A stretch of DNA of 17,441 nucleotides, taken from Physocladia obscura (lineage: Eukaryota > Chytridiomycota > Chytridiomycetes > Chytridiales > Chytriomycetaceae). The notes beneath the pieces are model-generated. The model made no database searches. It was not told where the DNA came from and worked only from the letters and a program-made list of their open reading frames with translations. Every line of letters begins with the position of its first letter. The stretch's first letter is position 1. Where the stretch lies: assembly GCA_027596945.1 (NCBI GenBank), contig JADGJH010000520.1, positions 1 to 17,441 on the forward strand, in the 5' to 3' direction. A program made the translations under genes and the position numbers. Shown in pieces: positions 1 through 8,663 of this stretch.

Positions 1-33
1 TACAAACGCAGATTATTTAATATCAACAGCTTA

Positions 34-996
34 TTAAACATTGGAAAGCAGCTCTTTCCGAATAAATTCGCGACCAAGAAGATCGGCCAGCCTGATTGGC
101 TCGGGAACGCGAAAACGCGAAACGGCTTTGGTGAGGGCAATGGCCATGTCAAGATCGATCCTGTGACCAATAGAGACAAAAACGGGGTTCTTTGCATTGG
201 AGCCAGCGCGCACAGCCATAGCGTGGACGGTGTGCGAGACGGAGCCGACAAGGGGTACGGCGTGAGCAGGGGCGAGGTTGGCGGTCAGGCGGCGGACGGC
301 GGCGGCAGTGATGCCGTCGGCAGGCAGCTCGAGCAGCGACTTTGCGACGCCGACGGTGGGCACGGCGAGCAGCACTCCGACGTGGCACGCGACGCCGAAC
401 GCGCGCGGGTGCAGCAGCCCGTTGCCGTCCACAAACAGCACCCCCAGCCGCGCTCGCAGGTCCGGCCGCTCGTCCGCCAGACCCTCCAGGGCCGCCGCCG
501 CCGCCGCCGCCTCGCGCACCGCAAGGAACCCCGACACATACGGCTGCGCGAGTTGCACCTTGCGCGTCACGCTGTGTACGAGGGCCAGTGACGGGTACGC
601 GAGCACGCACAGGCACACCACAGCCACTTCCGTTTGGTCCGCACTCTGATTCACTTCAGCTGCCTTATCCACACCACCAGCTAAATCAGCCTTGTGCTGA
701 TAAAATGACACGTCCACGCCCGCCACATAGTCGAGCCCTACAAACTCGCCCGTCACCGCATCTAGATGGAAATCGACCGCATTCGTCGTCACTAGTTTTG
801 CCCTCATCTCATTCTGCTCTTTCTCCCACCCTGCAATAATCAGCTCAAGAGATTTCGTCCGAGTTCGTCGCACTTGTCGCTGCGGCTGCTGTTTAGTGTC
901 ATCGACACCAGCCTTTTTGTTGTTTACAGAATTGTCGACGTCGTCATCGCCCGCATGCTGTTTCAGTACAGGTTCGTCAATTTTTCGTTGATTCAT
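34..996 (-). CDS. ENDOV: Endonuclease V (inosine-specific endonuclease)
   Basis: EndoV cleaves DNA or RNA near deoxyinosine/inosine; eukaryotic members act mainly on inosine-containing RNA. From the Met at 996 the protein is 320 aa, intronless. The family signatures appear in order: GVDVSF with the metal-binding Asp at about residue 95, PYVSGFLAVRE with the catalytic Glu at about 162, LFVDGNGLLHPR with Asp at about 190, GVAKSLL with Lys at about 219, and GHRIDL with His at about 278; it ends with RVPEP and FIRKEL as animal EndoV does. The PYVSGF form is closer to the eukaryotic than the bacterial type. A run of Ala follows the catalytic Glu and the centre is GC-rich. The first 70 residues are charged and poorly conserved. 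The frame stays open to another ATG at 1062, but that would overlap the LSM7 last exon on the same strand, so the ATG at 996, 19 nt after the LSM7 stop, is preferred. All key residues are present; it looks functional. Confidence 0.93.
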   Translation of the reverse strand: MNQRKIDEPVLKQHAGDDDVDNSVNNKKAGVDDTKQQPQRQVRRTRTKSLELIIAGWEKEQNEMRAKLVTTNAVDFHLDAVTGEFVGLDYVAGVDVSFYQHKADLAGGVDKAAEVNQSADQTEVAVVCLCVLAYPSLALVHSVTRKVQLAQPYVSGFLAVREAAAAAAALEGLADERPDLRARLGVLFVDGNGLLHPRAFGVACHVGVLLAVPTVGVAKSLLELPADGITAAAVRRLTANLAPAHAVPLVGSVSHTVHAMAVRAGSNAKNPVFVSIGHRIDLDMAIALTKAVSRFRVPEPIRLADLLGREFIRKELLSNV

Positions 997-1015
997 TAAA
1001 ATAATTTGTTTTTTG

Positions 1016-2150
1016 TCAAATGAATGGGTTGGCAATCTCCTCCGTCCCATCCACCGGCGCAATCAGAATCACACTTGTTCCGCGTGTCACTACTAAGCCA
1101 AGGTTTCGTGTCGACAGCGTTCCTACTGCCGTTCCATCTTGTCCCTCTAAAAAGGCGACAACAATATTCTTTAGAACAATTAAATTCGTGATTATGCACT
1201 CAACTTGAATACATTTGTTCTTCTGTCTCGTCAAGTACAAGATTTAAAAGTGGATCGAATCCTTTCAGAATTCCCGTTACTGCAATATTATTATTATCAT
1301 TTTCTTTCAATAGAATACGATTTGTTTCGTATACCTTCGCGTCCAGCCGCAAATTTCACTTGAATTCTCTTATCCACATACTTCGCCATATCAAGAATCG
1401 CTTCCTATTCAAAAAATAAAATCGACAAAATCATTGTTTTGTTTTTGATTGTTAGATGTTATGTAAATAATATAGTAAAATAAAATAAAATGTGCGCAAT
1501 TTCCTCCATAAAAGCATCTAATATCTTGAGTAATTCGCATTCCAATAGGATTTTCGCGGCGTCTCAATTCTCTCTCTCTCTTCTTCTTCACTTTTGCTTT
1601 CTCACGCGCAATCTCTCTCTTCTTACAATAAAAAGGTACAAACCTTTTTTGGTGTACTCGGGCCTCCAGGAAAATTTGGAGCCTGCTTCCCACCACGATT
1701 ACCGCCGCTACCGCCTTTATTATAGCCCCCGCCGCCACGTGCATTGCTGCCGCCGCTGCCGCCGCCGCCGCCTCGTGCACCGCGATATCCGCCTCGACTA
1801 TTTGAATTCGATCCTTTTTGTTGCGGTTGCTGATAATACGCAATAAAATGCTTAGTTTAACAAAAGTTTTTTGCAAGTATATGTTTTTCAGATGATATAT
1901 TATTTTGTGAATCGCTGAACATGCATACGTATCGGCTATGCCCGTATTTTAGCGTTGTTTTCTTTCAATCTGTTTTTTTTTTTTTTCTTTCCCGTCTTTG
2001 ACTGTCTGTAGTTCATTCGTTGTTTTTTAATTTGTTTTTTTCGCATTCGATATGTCGATTTTTTTGTTGGTGTTGCTTGCGGTGCCGACAATATCTTGAG
2101 CAGATCGTTTTTCGAATCGCTGGGGATAGCGGATTCACCTCGTCAGCCAT
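1016..2150 (-). CDS. LSM7: U6 snRNA-associated Sm-like protein LSm7 with RGG-rich N-terminus; 5 exons
   Basis: LSm7 is a subunit of the Lsm1-7 (cytoplasmic mRNA decay) and Lsm2-8 (nuclear U6 snRNP) rings. Minus-strand exons: 2139-2150, 1644-1829, 1335-1404, 1205-1279, 1016-1146, giving 157 aa. Introns: 1830-2138, 1405-1643, 1280-1334, 1147-1204, all GT-AG. The Sm fold starts at about residue 67 (EAILDMAKYVDKRIQVKF), continues with REVTGILKGFDPLLNLVLDE (Sm1) and ends with LGLVVTRGTSVILIAPVDG followed by EEIANPFI (Sm2 and the family C-terminus). Residues 5-66 are Gly/Arg/Asn-rich with RGG and GGG tracts, an extension known from fungal LSm7. The last three exons are secure. The RGG exon is well supported by its frame and by the PKK-to-EAIL junction. 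The first exon (MADE) is the weakest: it is chosen because the frame upstream of the acceptor at 1830-1831 meets a stop with no ATG. The two 5' introns (309 and 239 nt) are much longer than others here. Confidence 0.88.
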
Positions 2151-2494
2151 TTCAAAGAAGAACGAAAAAACAAAAAAATTAAAAATAAAAAATATTAACC
2201 GTTGATTGTTTGAGGGACCTGCTTCATCACAACAAGCGCCGATATAGTTTGAGGTGTAACTAAAGAACTAATACTGAGAAACTGAATGATTAGGATATAA
2301 ACGCCAAAAGACATATTTTAGAGTTATAGTATTACTGAAAGGTATTACTGATAGGTATAAATATTAACTATTTTTGATAGTTTTTACGCTGAGATGCTCG
2401 TTTTTCGTTTTAATGAATTCATGTGATCAATGATGAAAAATTTGCATCAAATCAGTTTCATTTCGTCATTAACGGTGGAATCAATTTGGACAAA
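2151..2494. promoter_or_regulatory. Divergent intergenic region between LSM7 and LEA-2 gene 1
   Basis: This AT-rich 344 bp spacer must hold the promoters of LSM7 (minus) and the first LEA-2 gene (plus). On the plus strand it has a TATA-like octamer at 2356-2363 preceded by a short tandem repeat (2329-2351). Several upstream ATGs lie before the main start at 2495: one at 2413 opens a frame of six codons plus stop, and one at 2430 opens a frame that runs out of phase across the main start. Unless transcription begins downstream of 2430, these would reduce translation of the main frame. No gene is seen here. Confidence 0.5.
2329..2363 (+). promoter_or_regulatory. Direct repeat plus TATA-like element upstream of LEA-2 gene 1
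   Basis: The ten-base word gtattactga occurs at 2329-2338 and again at 2342-2351 (13 bp period), followed by TATAAATA at 2356-2363, about 130 bp before the start codon. The layout fits a core promoter with a duplicated upstream element, but it could be chance in AT-rich DNA. Confidence 0.35.
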
Positions 2495-5236
2495 ATGGCA
2501 GACCAGACAGCATCACGGCTGGTGCGGTCCGCGTCGTCGGCATCAACAACGTCGGCATCAGCATCACGGCCCCGACGTCAGAACTCGAGCGACCCCTTCG
2601 ATGACTCTGTGGGCGCCGTGTCGGGCTTGTCTGTTGGCCGCTACGAGCCGGGAACCGCAAGCGCAAATGCTCGCCCCGCCACTGCCAGCAACAACAACCA
2701 CAGCACCAACAACAACAGTAACAACAACTTCAACGTCAAACCCAACTCCAACACCGACTACAATCCGTATGCCGCACAAAATATTCCTGTCCAAAACATT
2801 CCATACGCAGCCATCCAAAATAACCCATATGCCGCTCCCAACAACAACTACGGCTACCCCAGCAATTCATATGCTCCCAACTTCAATAACACGCCTAATA
2901 ACGCCGTTGTGAATCCATACGGTGGAAGCGGTGTCCCTGCCCCTGCCCCTGTCCCTGTCCCTGTCCCCATTGCAATGCCTCAATTTCAACCGCAATTCCA
3001 GCAGCCACTGCCACAGCAACAGCAACAATTTCAAAACCAAAGTCAGAACCAAAGTCAACTTAGCCGTGCGCCGTCTATTTCCACAGGGTCGCAGGGCGCG
3101 CGCCGGCCCCCGACTGCATCTACCGCCCAACTCCCCAACAACGGTAGCACTAATTCTAATCCCAATCTTAATCCTGACCTGTATGTGGGTGTTAATGCCA
3201 CTGGCAGCAGCATTAACAGCAACTTCAATTCGGCTGCCTCAAATATTGCCAATCCTTACATTCAGCCCCAACCTGCTGCAAGTGACCCTTTCAACAACCC
3301 TTACACCACCCCGTACACACCGCCCGAACAGAATCGATCTCAATTACGAACACAACCAGATCCTAATTCTCAGTACAATAATCAGTACGTCCAACAGCAA
3401 CAGCAGCAACAGAGTTATCCTGACCAACAACTGTCTCCATTTTCCAATCCAAACATTTCGAACAATGCTTATTCAGCATACAATGCGTACCCACAACAAC
3501 AGCAGCAGCCATACATGGACGGACAGCAGTATATGATGAATCAGCAGCAACAACAATATGGCTATAACCCGCAACAACAATTTCAACAGCAACAGCAGCA
3601 ATCGCAAAAATCATTGCCGCCATGGAATGAGGAATACGGGCAAGGCGGCGACCTGGCCAGTAACGCGCCACTGAGGTCGGCATTGCAGAACGAGTATGAA
3701 ATGGGACCCGTTAGTGGATATAATGAGAAAGGAGGGCTAGGTGGTTCGCAAAAGGATGGGTTTTTCGCCTTTCTGCCAGCACCAATGCAAAGATTTGCCG
3801 AAAAGATGGGCCGTTGCTGCTGCCCAGTAAACAAAAAGCATCGAATCATATGTTGGAGTGTCGTTGTCGTTGTTGTTGTGCTTCTTTCTGTGCTTGGATA
3901 TCTGTATATTCCAAGGTATCTGAAAGAAAATGGGTATAATATTAATTTCTAATCACAATTTTTTTTGAATTCAGATTTCCTCAAATTAAAGTTTATGCCA
4001 TCAATTTCACAAACTTTGGCTCCACGAATTCACCGTACTCGTTTTCTGTTGCAAATGCTTCTGATCCCGATTACAATACGCTCCGCTTCCAAATGAACTT
4101 GAGCATGAATTTGGGAACATACAACCCAAATGCGTATGACTTTAAAGTCTCTTCAATTGCTTTAACGGTAAGTTCCTTTATTTTATTTTTTATACTATAT
4201 ATTTTTTGTTTTACTTGTTTGCGTTCGCACAATTTCAAATCATTAATTTCAACTAATATTATCAATACAGGCAAATATGATTGTCAATACAAGTGTCGTT
4301 GACAATCCTCTACTGACGACGCCGTTGAAATCTTATTCAAGCCTCCTAAATCTGATTCCGATTCCAACAGATACACCAGCATCATATCAAGCAAGCACCG
4401 CGGCACAAGTCGGTACTGCAAGCTACGGAAGCATAGTGTTTCCTGGCAAAAACACTGTAAACTACACTATGCTATTCTTGCTTGATTATTCGCCGGATCC
4501 TGTTGTTGGACTATTGCAGGACCCCACTATTAATGAGATTGCGTCTGCATGTGGAATCACTGCTCGCACTAATACGCAGAGAACAATGGATATTAAGTAT
4601 AACGCAAAGTCCGTTATCGATGTTTTGAAGGAACTCGGATTCAATCCAACTATTTCTGTAAGTTCGTTTAGGCTTTGTAAGGTTTTCAGTAGTTTTCTTA
4701 CCTTTTTTTTTTGATCATATACATATATTTTTGATATTTAGGGTGACATCCACATCAATTGCCCGTTCTCGGAAGCTCAAATAACAGCAGTTGTTAAAGA
4801 TGTGGAAGGAGGTGCCACGATTCTTTCAGCAATCGAAACTGTTTTTGGCGGCGGTGCAGGATCGGTTGCGGCACCCACGATTACAGTGACAGATGGAGGC
4901 AGTGGTTCAAGCGGAAGCAGCAGTGGTAGCAGCGGCAGTAGCAGTGGTTCAAGTAGCATCAGTTCCAGCTCGAGCAGCAGTGGAAAGAGTGGTAGTAGTG
5001 GCTCCAGTAGCAACTCCACAGTCTCTGCTGGCGAAATCGCAACAGGCGGAATAGACAGTTCGACAAGCACACAGACGGTTTCTGGAACTGAGACCATCAC
5101 GGGCACAATTACAGGAGTAACAGACGGATTGCCAACAGCGACCGTGGCAACTACCGACGCAGCAGTGGGAGCGACGGCTACCACTACGGCTGGAAATGCG
5201 GCTGGTGGTGCAGGTGCTGGATTTCCTCGTAACTAG
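2495..5236 (+). CDS. LEA-2 domain type II membrane protein, paralog 1 (Q/N-rich cytosolic domain); 4 exons
   Basis: Exons 2495-3915, 3975-4167, 4271-4657 and 4742-5236 give 831 aa; introns of 59, 103 and 84 nt. Residues 1-440 are low complexity: Ser/Ala-rich, then Asn-rich with repeated NPYA units, a Pro-Val run (about 149-160), then Gln-rich blocks. A GFFAFL motif precedes the cysteine cluster CCCP (441-444), basic residues KKHR, and a transmembrane helix at about 451-472 ending in YIPR, where the first intron splits the Arg codon. The LEA-2-like domain follows: FPQIKVYAI, then GTYNPNAYDF with the NPN hallmark, VNYT sequon (Asn about 602), Cys about 632 and Cys about 674. From about 700 the tail is Ser/Gly, then Thr-rich. 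The positive-inside rule puts the Q/N-rich part in the cytosol and the LEA-2 domain in a lumen or outside. The start is the first in-frame ATG, with A at -3 and G at +4. Molecular function unknown; no GPI-type hydrophobic end. Confidence 0.88.
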
Positions 5237-5366
5237 ATGTTTTTTGGTTTTTTTTTTTTTTTTACATGTGCTTTTCCTTTTCCTTTGATCATCACTATCA
5301 CTCCTTTTTTTTTTAACTGTTACTTGTTTGTTTGTCCCTTTTCCCAGTTCCCTTTGAATTCTGTTC

Positions 5367-5372
5367 AATAAA
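5367..5372 (+). terminator. Poly(A) signal of LEA-2 gene 1
   Basis: AATAAA lies 131 nt after the stop of paralog 1 and only 47 nt before the start codon of paralog 2, so the 3' end of one transcript and the 5' leader of the next share a spacer of under 200 nt. Confidence 0.5.
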
Positions 5373-5418
5373 TTTTAGAGTTTTGATTGGTTTCTTCTTG
5401 GCTTTGACAAGAAATTGG

Positions 5419-7575
5419 ATGAGTGAAGGGCAACCGCCGTCGGAGACGCAACGATCCCAACGGTCCCAACGGTCCCTGACTGAAAGAGAGCGGACAGTGG
5501 GCACAGGAACTGGAGTTGGAGTGTCAAGTGGGAATGCACGAAGCATAAACAACGATTATACCTCCGTCAACGGTTATGGCAACAGTAATGAGGCAGTGAC
5601 ATCTTCAACATCAATAGGGCCATTTGAGCAGCGCCCGATTCGCGTACCAGAGAATTTGTACGCTTCCAATTCGCAGGCTAGAGTAGCTTCAGGAACAGCC
5701 CGTTCGGTAAACATTGATGCCGACGTCGATAATCAAACCGCAAGTGGACTGTCAGAGCGCACATATGCGACAAATTCGGAGACTCATCAATCAATTCAAC
5801 AGCAGCAGCAACAGCAGCAGCAGCAGCAGCAGTCGTACTACAATCAACAGGCTACGGAGTACAACCAGCAGGCTTCGGAGTTGAACTCAGGCAATGCTTA
5901 TTCCAGTGTAACAGCTATTCCAAGCGGTCTTTTGATGCCGGGTCCGCCGCAGCCGCCACCACTACCTGGTGACCCATCAGACCCACAACAGGCTGCTCTT
6001 TACGAGCAACAACAAGCCGCGTATGCCTATTACTATAGCCAGTGGCAGCAGCAATGGCAGTATCAACAATGGCAGTACCAGCAGCAGCAACAGCAACAAC
6101 AATTATACGTATCAGGGAACGCCGCGCAGAATCCAAACCGGCCAAGTTTTCTTGGTGAAGCTGGAAAGAGTTACGACAGTAATGGTGTGGATGGCAACAT
6201 GCGCGTTCAGTCGTACGAAGACCCCGAATTCGGCAAGCCGAAGCCTGCCGCTGGTTTTTTTGCATTCCTTGACCGCCACTGCGCATGTTGTTGCCCACGT
6301 AAACGCAAGTACAAGATTATTTGTCTGGTTGTGATTGCGCTTCTGTTGATTGCCATTGGCGTCGTATTGTATCTGTTTATTCCGCGGTTCCCGCAAATCG
6401 AAGTGTACTCGATTGTACTGGCTAGCTTTGGGGGCACCAATTCGCCGTATTCTTTTTCGGTTGCGAACTCGTCATCTGGAACACCGGATTACAATACTCT
6501 CAGATTCAAAATGAATTTGACCATGTATTTAGGTACCAAGAATCCAAATAGGTACAATCTTAATGTGGACAGTATTGCATTGACGGTGAGGTTCTTTGCT
6601 TTTTTTTTTTTACACTGCTTTTGTGTGGTTGTATATTTTTTTATTACATTTTTTGATATAATTTTCGCTTCTTACAAATCCAAAAACAAACAGGCCGACA
6701 TGATAGTTAATACAACTGTTGTTGACAATCCGCTTTTAACCACGCCACTTACGGCATTTGGAACGTTGGTAACAATGATTCCGCCCCCAACTCTCAACGA
6801 TTCTAGCTATACGCCCAGCACGACTGCACAAATTGGCACAGGCAGTTATGGAAACATTGTTTTCACTGCGGAAAGCACAGTCAATTTCACAATGATTTTC
6901 TTGCTCGATTACTACCCTGACCAAAAAGTGGGACTTCTCAAAGACCCCACGATTCAAGAGATTGCCGATGCGTGTGGAATTACATCTAGGGATGGAAAGC
7001 AGAGAGTGATGGATATTAGATATAGTGCTTTGTCGACAATTGCTGCCTTGCAGAATCTTGGATTTTCTCCAACTATTACTGTATGTTTTTTTAATTTTTT
7101 CACAATTTCAACAGTATTGAATTTTTCAAAAACTCAGGGAGATATTCATATCAGCTGTCCATTCTCAGAATCACAAATTAAAGCTGTAATTGTAGATGTT
7201 GAAAATGGGGAATCTATTATTGATGCAATCCAGACTGTATTTGGAGGTGCTGATACTTCAGGATCTACTCTTTCAGTTCCGGACACAACCACCAGCAGTA
7301 GCAATAGTAGTTCAAGCAGCTCAAGTGATGGTAGCAGTAGCAGCAGTAGTAGCACCACCACCCACAGAGGCAGTGATTCATCAACAGGGACAGCAACGCT
7401 CTTGACAGCTGATGAAACAGCCACATCTACAATTTCTGAAACAGTCACTGGAACAGCAACAGTAGGCGTGACTGAATCTGTGGTATCTGCAACTACTGTT
7501 GTAACCACTAGTGATGTGAATACTGGATCTGTAACTACAGTGCAAACAAATGTAGTTCCTATTGTCGCAGTATAA
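5419..7575 (+). CDS. LEA-2 domain type II membrane protein, paralog 2 (polyQ cytosolic domain); 3 exons
   Basis: Exons 5419-6585, 6694-7080 and 7138-7575 give 663 aa. Both introns (108 and 57 nt) are multiples of three without in-frame stops, so the whole locus also reads as one open frame; they are called as introns because they have GT-AG ends, T-rich tracts, interrupt the conserved domain and coincide with introns of paralog 1. The N-terminus (1-287) has a 12-Gln run at about 127-138, a Pro-rich stretch and repeats of QWQYQ type. GFFAFL precedes CACCCP (288-293), RKRK, and a transmembrane helix at about 300-321 ending in FIPR. The LEA-2 domain starts FPQIEVYSI; GTKNPNRY, VNFT, Cys 483 and Cys 525 match the paralogs. 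The tail from about 553 is Ser then Thr-rich. The start is the first ATG in the frame; further upstream only non-ATG codons are available. It lacks the intron that paralogs 1 and 4 have at IPR/FPQ. Confidence 0.88.
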   Translation: MSEGQPPSETQRSQRSQRSLTERERTVGTGTGVGVSSGNARSINNDYTSVNGYGNSNEAVTSSTSIGPFEQRPIRVPENLYASNSQARVASGTARSVNIDADVDNQTASGLSERTYATNSETHQSIQQQQQQQQQQQQSYYNQQATEYNQQASELNSGNAYSSVTAIPSGLLMPGPPQPPPLPGDPSDPQQAALYEQQQAAYAYYYSQWQQQWQYQQWQYQQQQQQQQLYVSGNAAQNPNRPSFLGEAGKSYDSNGVDGNMRVQSYEDPEFGKPKPAAGFFAFLDRHCACCCPRKRKYKIICLVVIALLLIAIGVVLYLFIPRFPQIEVYSIVLASFGGTNSPYSFSVANSSSGTPDYNTLRFKMNLTMYLGTKNPNRYNLNVDSIALTVRFFAFFFLHCFCVVVYFFITFFDIIFASYKSKNKQADMIVNTTVVDNPLLTTPLTAFGTLVTMIPPPTLNDSSYTPSTTAQIGTGSYGNIVFTAESTVNFTMIFLLDYYPDQKVGLLKDPTIQEIADACGITSRDGKQRVMDIRYSALSTIAALQNLGFSPTITVCFFNFFTISTVLNFSKTQGDIHISCPFSESQIKAVIVDVENGESIIDAIQTVFGGADTSGSTLSVPDTTTSSSNSSSSSSSDGSSSSSSSTTTHRGSDSSTGTATLLTADETATSTISETVTGTATVGVTESVVSATTVVTTSDVNTGSVTTVQTNVVPIVAV
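5797..5832 (+). repeat. CAG/CAA trinucleotide tract (12 Gln) in paralog 2
   Basis: Twelve consecutive glutamine codons, mainly CAG with two CAA interruptions, ending in a run of pure CAG. Such a tract is prone to length change and encodes part of the disordered cytosolic domain. Confidence 0.9.
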
Positions 7576-8663
7576 AAACAGTATTTTACTGTGCTATATT
7601 TCTGGTATTGTTACGGTTACGCTTTTTCTTCTAATTTTTTTTTCTTCTTATTTTTTACTTCGTTTTTGGATCAACTGTGTGGTGTGATTGTAGTTTTGTT
7701 CCTTACTCTTTGGGTACTCTGGGATCCTCATTTTTTTTTTGATTTTCCTTCCTCTTCTATTCTTGTTTCTTTAAGAGTGGACTGATTGCCGATAGATTGA
7801 TGGTAATTTTTTAATTTTTGACTTGCTTTAACATGGCATAAAAAACAATAAAACAATATTTTTCCAACTATCAAGAGAAAGTTTAATACATATGTACAAT
7901 GCTAATGGCTATTTTTGATTATGAGTGTACAAGAACAGGAGACAACAGGAGGTGCTTAATTGGTAACTTGCATGCATGTCAGGCAGTAGAAGCAATAGAA
8001 GTCAACAATACGAAGGCTAACAAATGAATCATTTGACAACATCTAATGTCAAACTGTAATTGAACATATTTTCTCATTTTTCTTCTGGTTTACTGTCCAT
8101 ACTTCAATCCAACTGAAGGGCTGTTTTTTTGTTTTTTTTAAAATTTTTTTAAAATTTTTGAAAACTCAATTATGTCATGATTACAAAAATGGACAAAAAA
8201 ATTTAAATGCTAAAATTGGTGTATCTCAAGAAATTTGCAGATTTTGATTTTTGGTAAATTTTTTTTGAAATCAGCTGTTAGAATAAATTGTCCTTGAAAA
8301 ATAGTATTTATAATTGTGGTTACATTTCCTTCAACTAAAACAAAGAAGTTAGTAAAAAAATTTAACTGGCCAATATTACCGACAACAAAATGAATATTTC
8401 TTGCTCCCTTTCATAATTTTGAAGAATGCTCTCAGTTGATCAGGACTGATGAATTTTTTGAGAATTGCTGATCTGCCAATAGTCTCTGTGTTTGTTTTAT
8501 GAATAAAAAGAAAACTGCAATTGCTCCAAATACTTGATACTAGCCCTCCAAGTTGCACATTTTTCTCCAATTAATTTTTGACATTTTTTGTTGAAGCGTT
8601 GAATTTTGGAAGCTGTTCCCAAATATATACAATGCAAATAAAAATGCTCTTAAGACTCAAAAT
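7576..8663. other. AT-rich spacer between convergent genes, no convincing gene
   Basis: This 1.09 kb stretch separates the 3' ends of paralog 2 (plus) and the histidine-phosphatase gene (minus). It has T-rich 3' UTR sequence, an AATAAA at 7847-7852, and many homopolymer T runs. A 40-codon ATG frame at 7905-8027 (plus) and a 64-codon frame at 8376-8570 (minus) are present, but neither resembles a family I recognise. A short translated word at 8091-8126 (YCPYFNPTEGLF) resembles the region around the final acidic residue of DDE transposases and may be a relic. It is the longest non-coding stretch in the window. Confidence 0.6.
7847..7852 (+). terminator. Candidate poly(A) signal of LEA-2 gene 2
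   Basis: AATAAA 272 nt after the stop of paralog 2, within a T-rich 3' region. No earlier AATAAA was noticed after the stop. Confidence 0.4.

Noticed and set aside
342..839. Long plus-strand frame rich in Arg/Pro/Ala opposite EndoV
   Set aside because: It is antisense to a gene with all EndoV catalytic motifs; its composition comes from GC-rich codons read backwards.
1409..1876. Minus-strand 155-codon frame with an Ala run
   Set aside because: It reads the LSM7 RGG exon in the wrong frame and then runs into the intron; the RGG frame joins cleanly to the Sm fold.
2423..2494. N-terminal extension of paralog 1
   Set aside because: The frame opens at GTG, not ATG; the first in-frame ATG is 2495 with a good context.
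7146..7508. Minus-strand Val/Leu-rich frame opposite the paralog 2 tail, and similar ones opposite the other tails
   Set aside because: They are reverse readings of Ser/Thr-rich codons, not independent genes.
5332..7575. Paralog 2 as a single 747-codon gene
   Set aside because: The upstream extension has no ATG (it starts at TTG), and two segments with GT-AG ends and T-rich tracts interrupt the conserved domain at positions where paralog 1 has introns.
7905..8027. 40-codon plus-strand ATG frame in the spacer
   Set aside because: Composition looks protein-like but it is short, has no recognised family and lies in a probable 3' flank.
8376..8570. 64-codon minus-strand frame in the spacer
   Set aside because: No recognisable motif, AT-rich, no neighbouring exon; could be chance.
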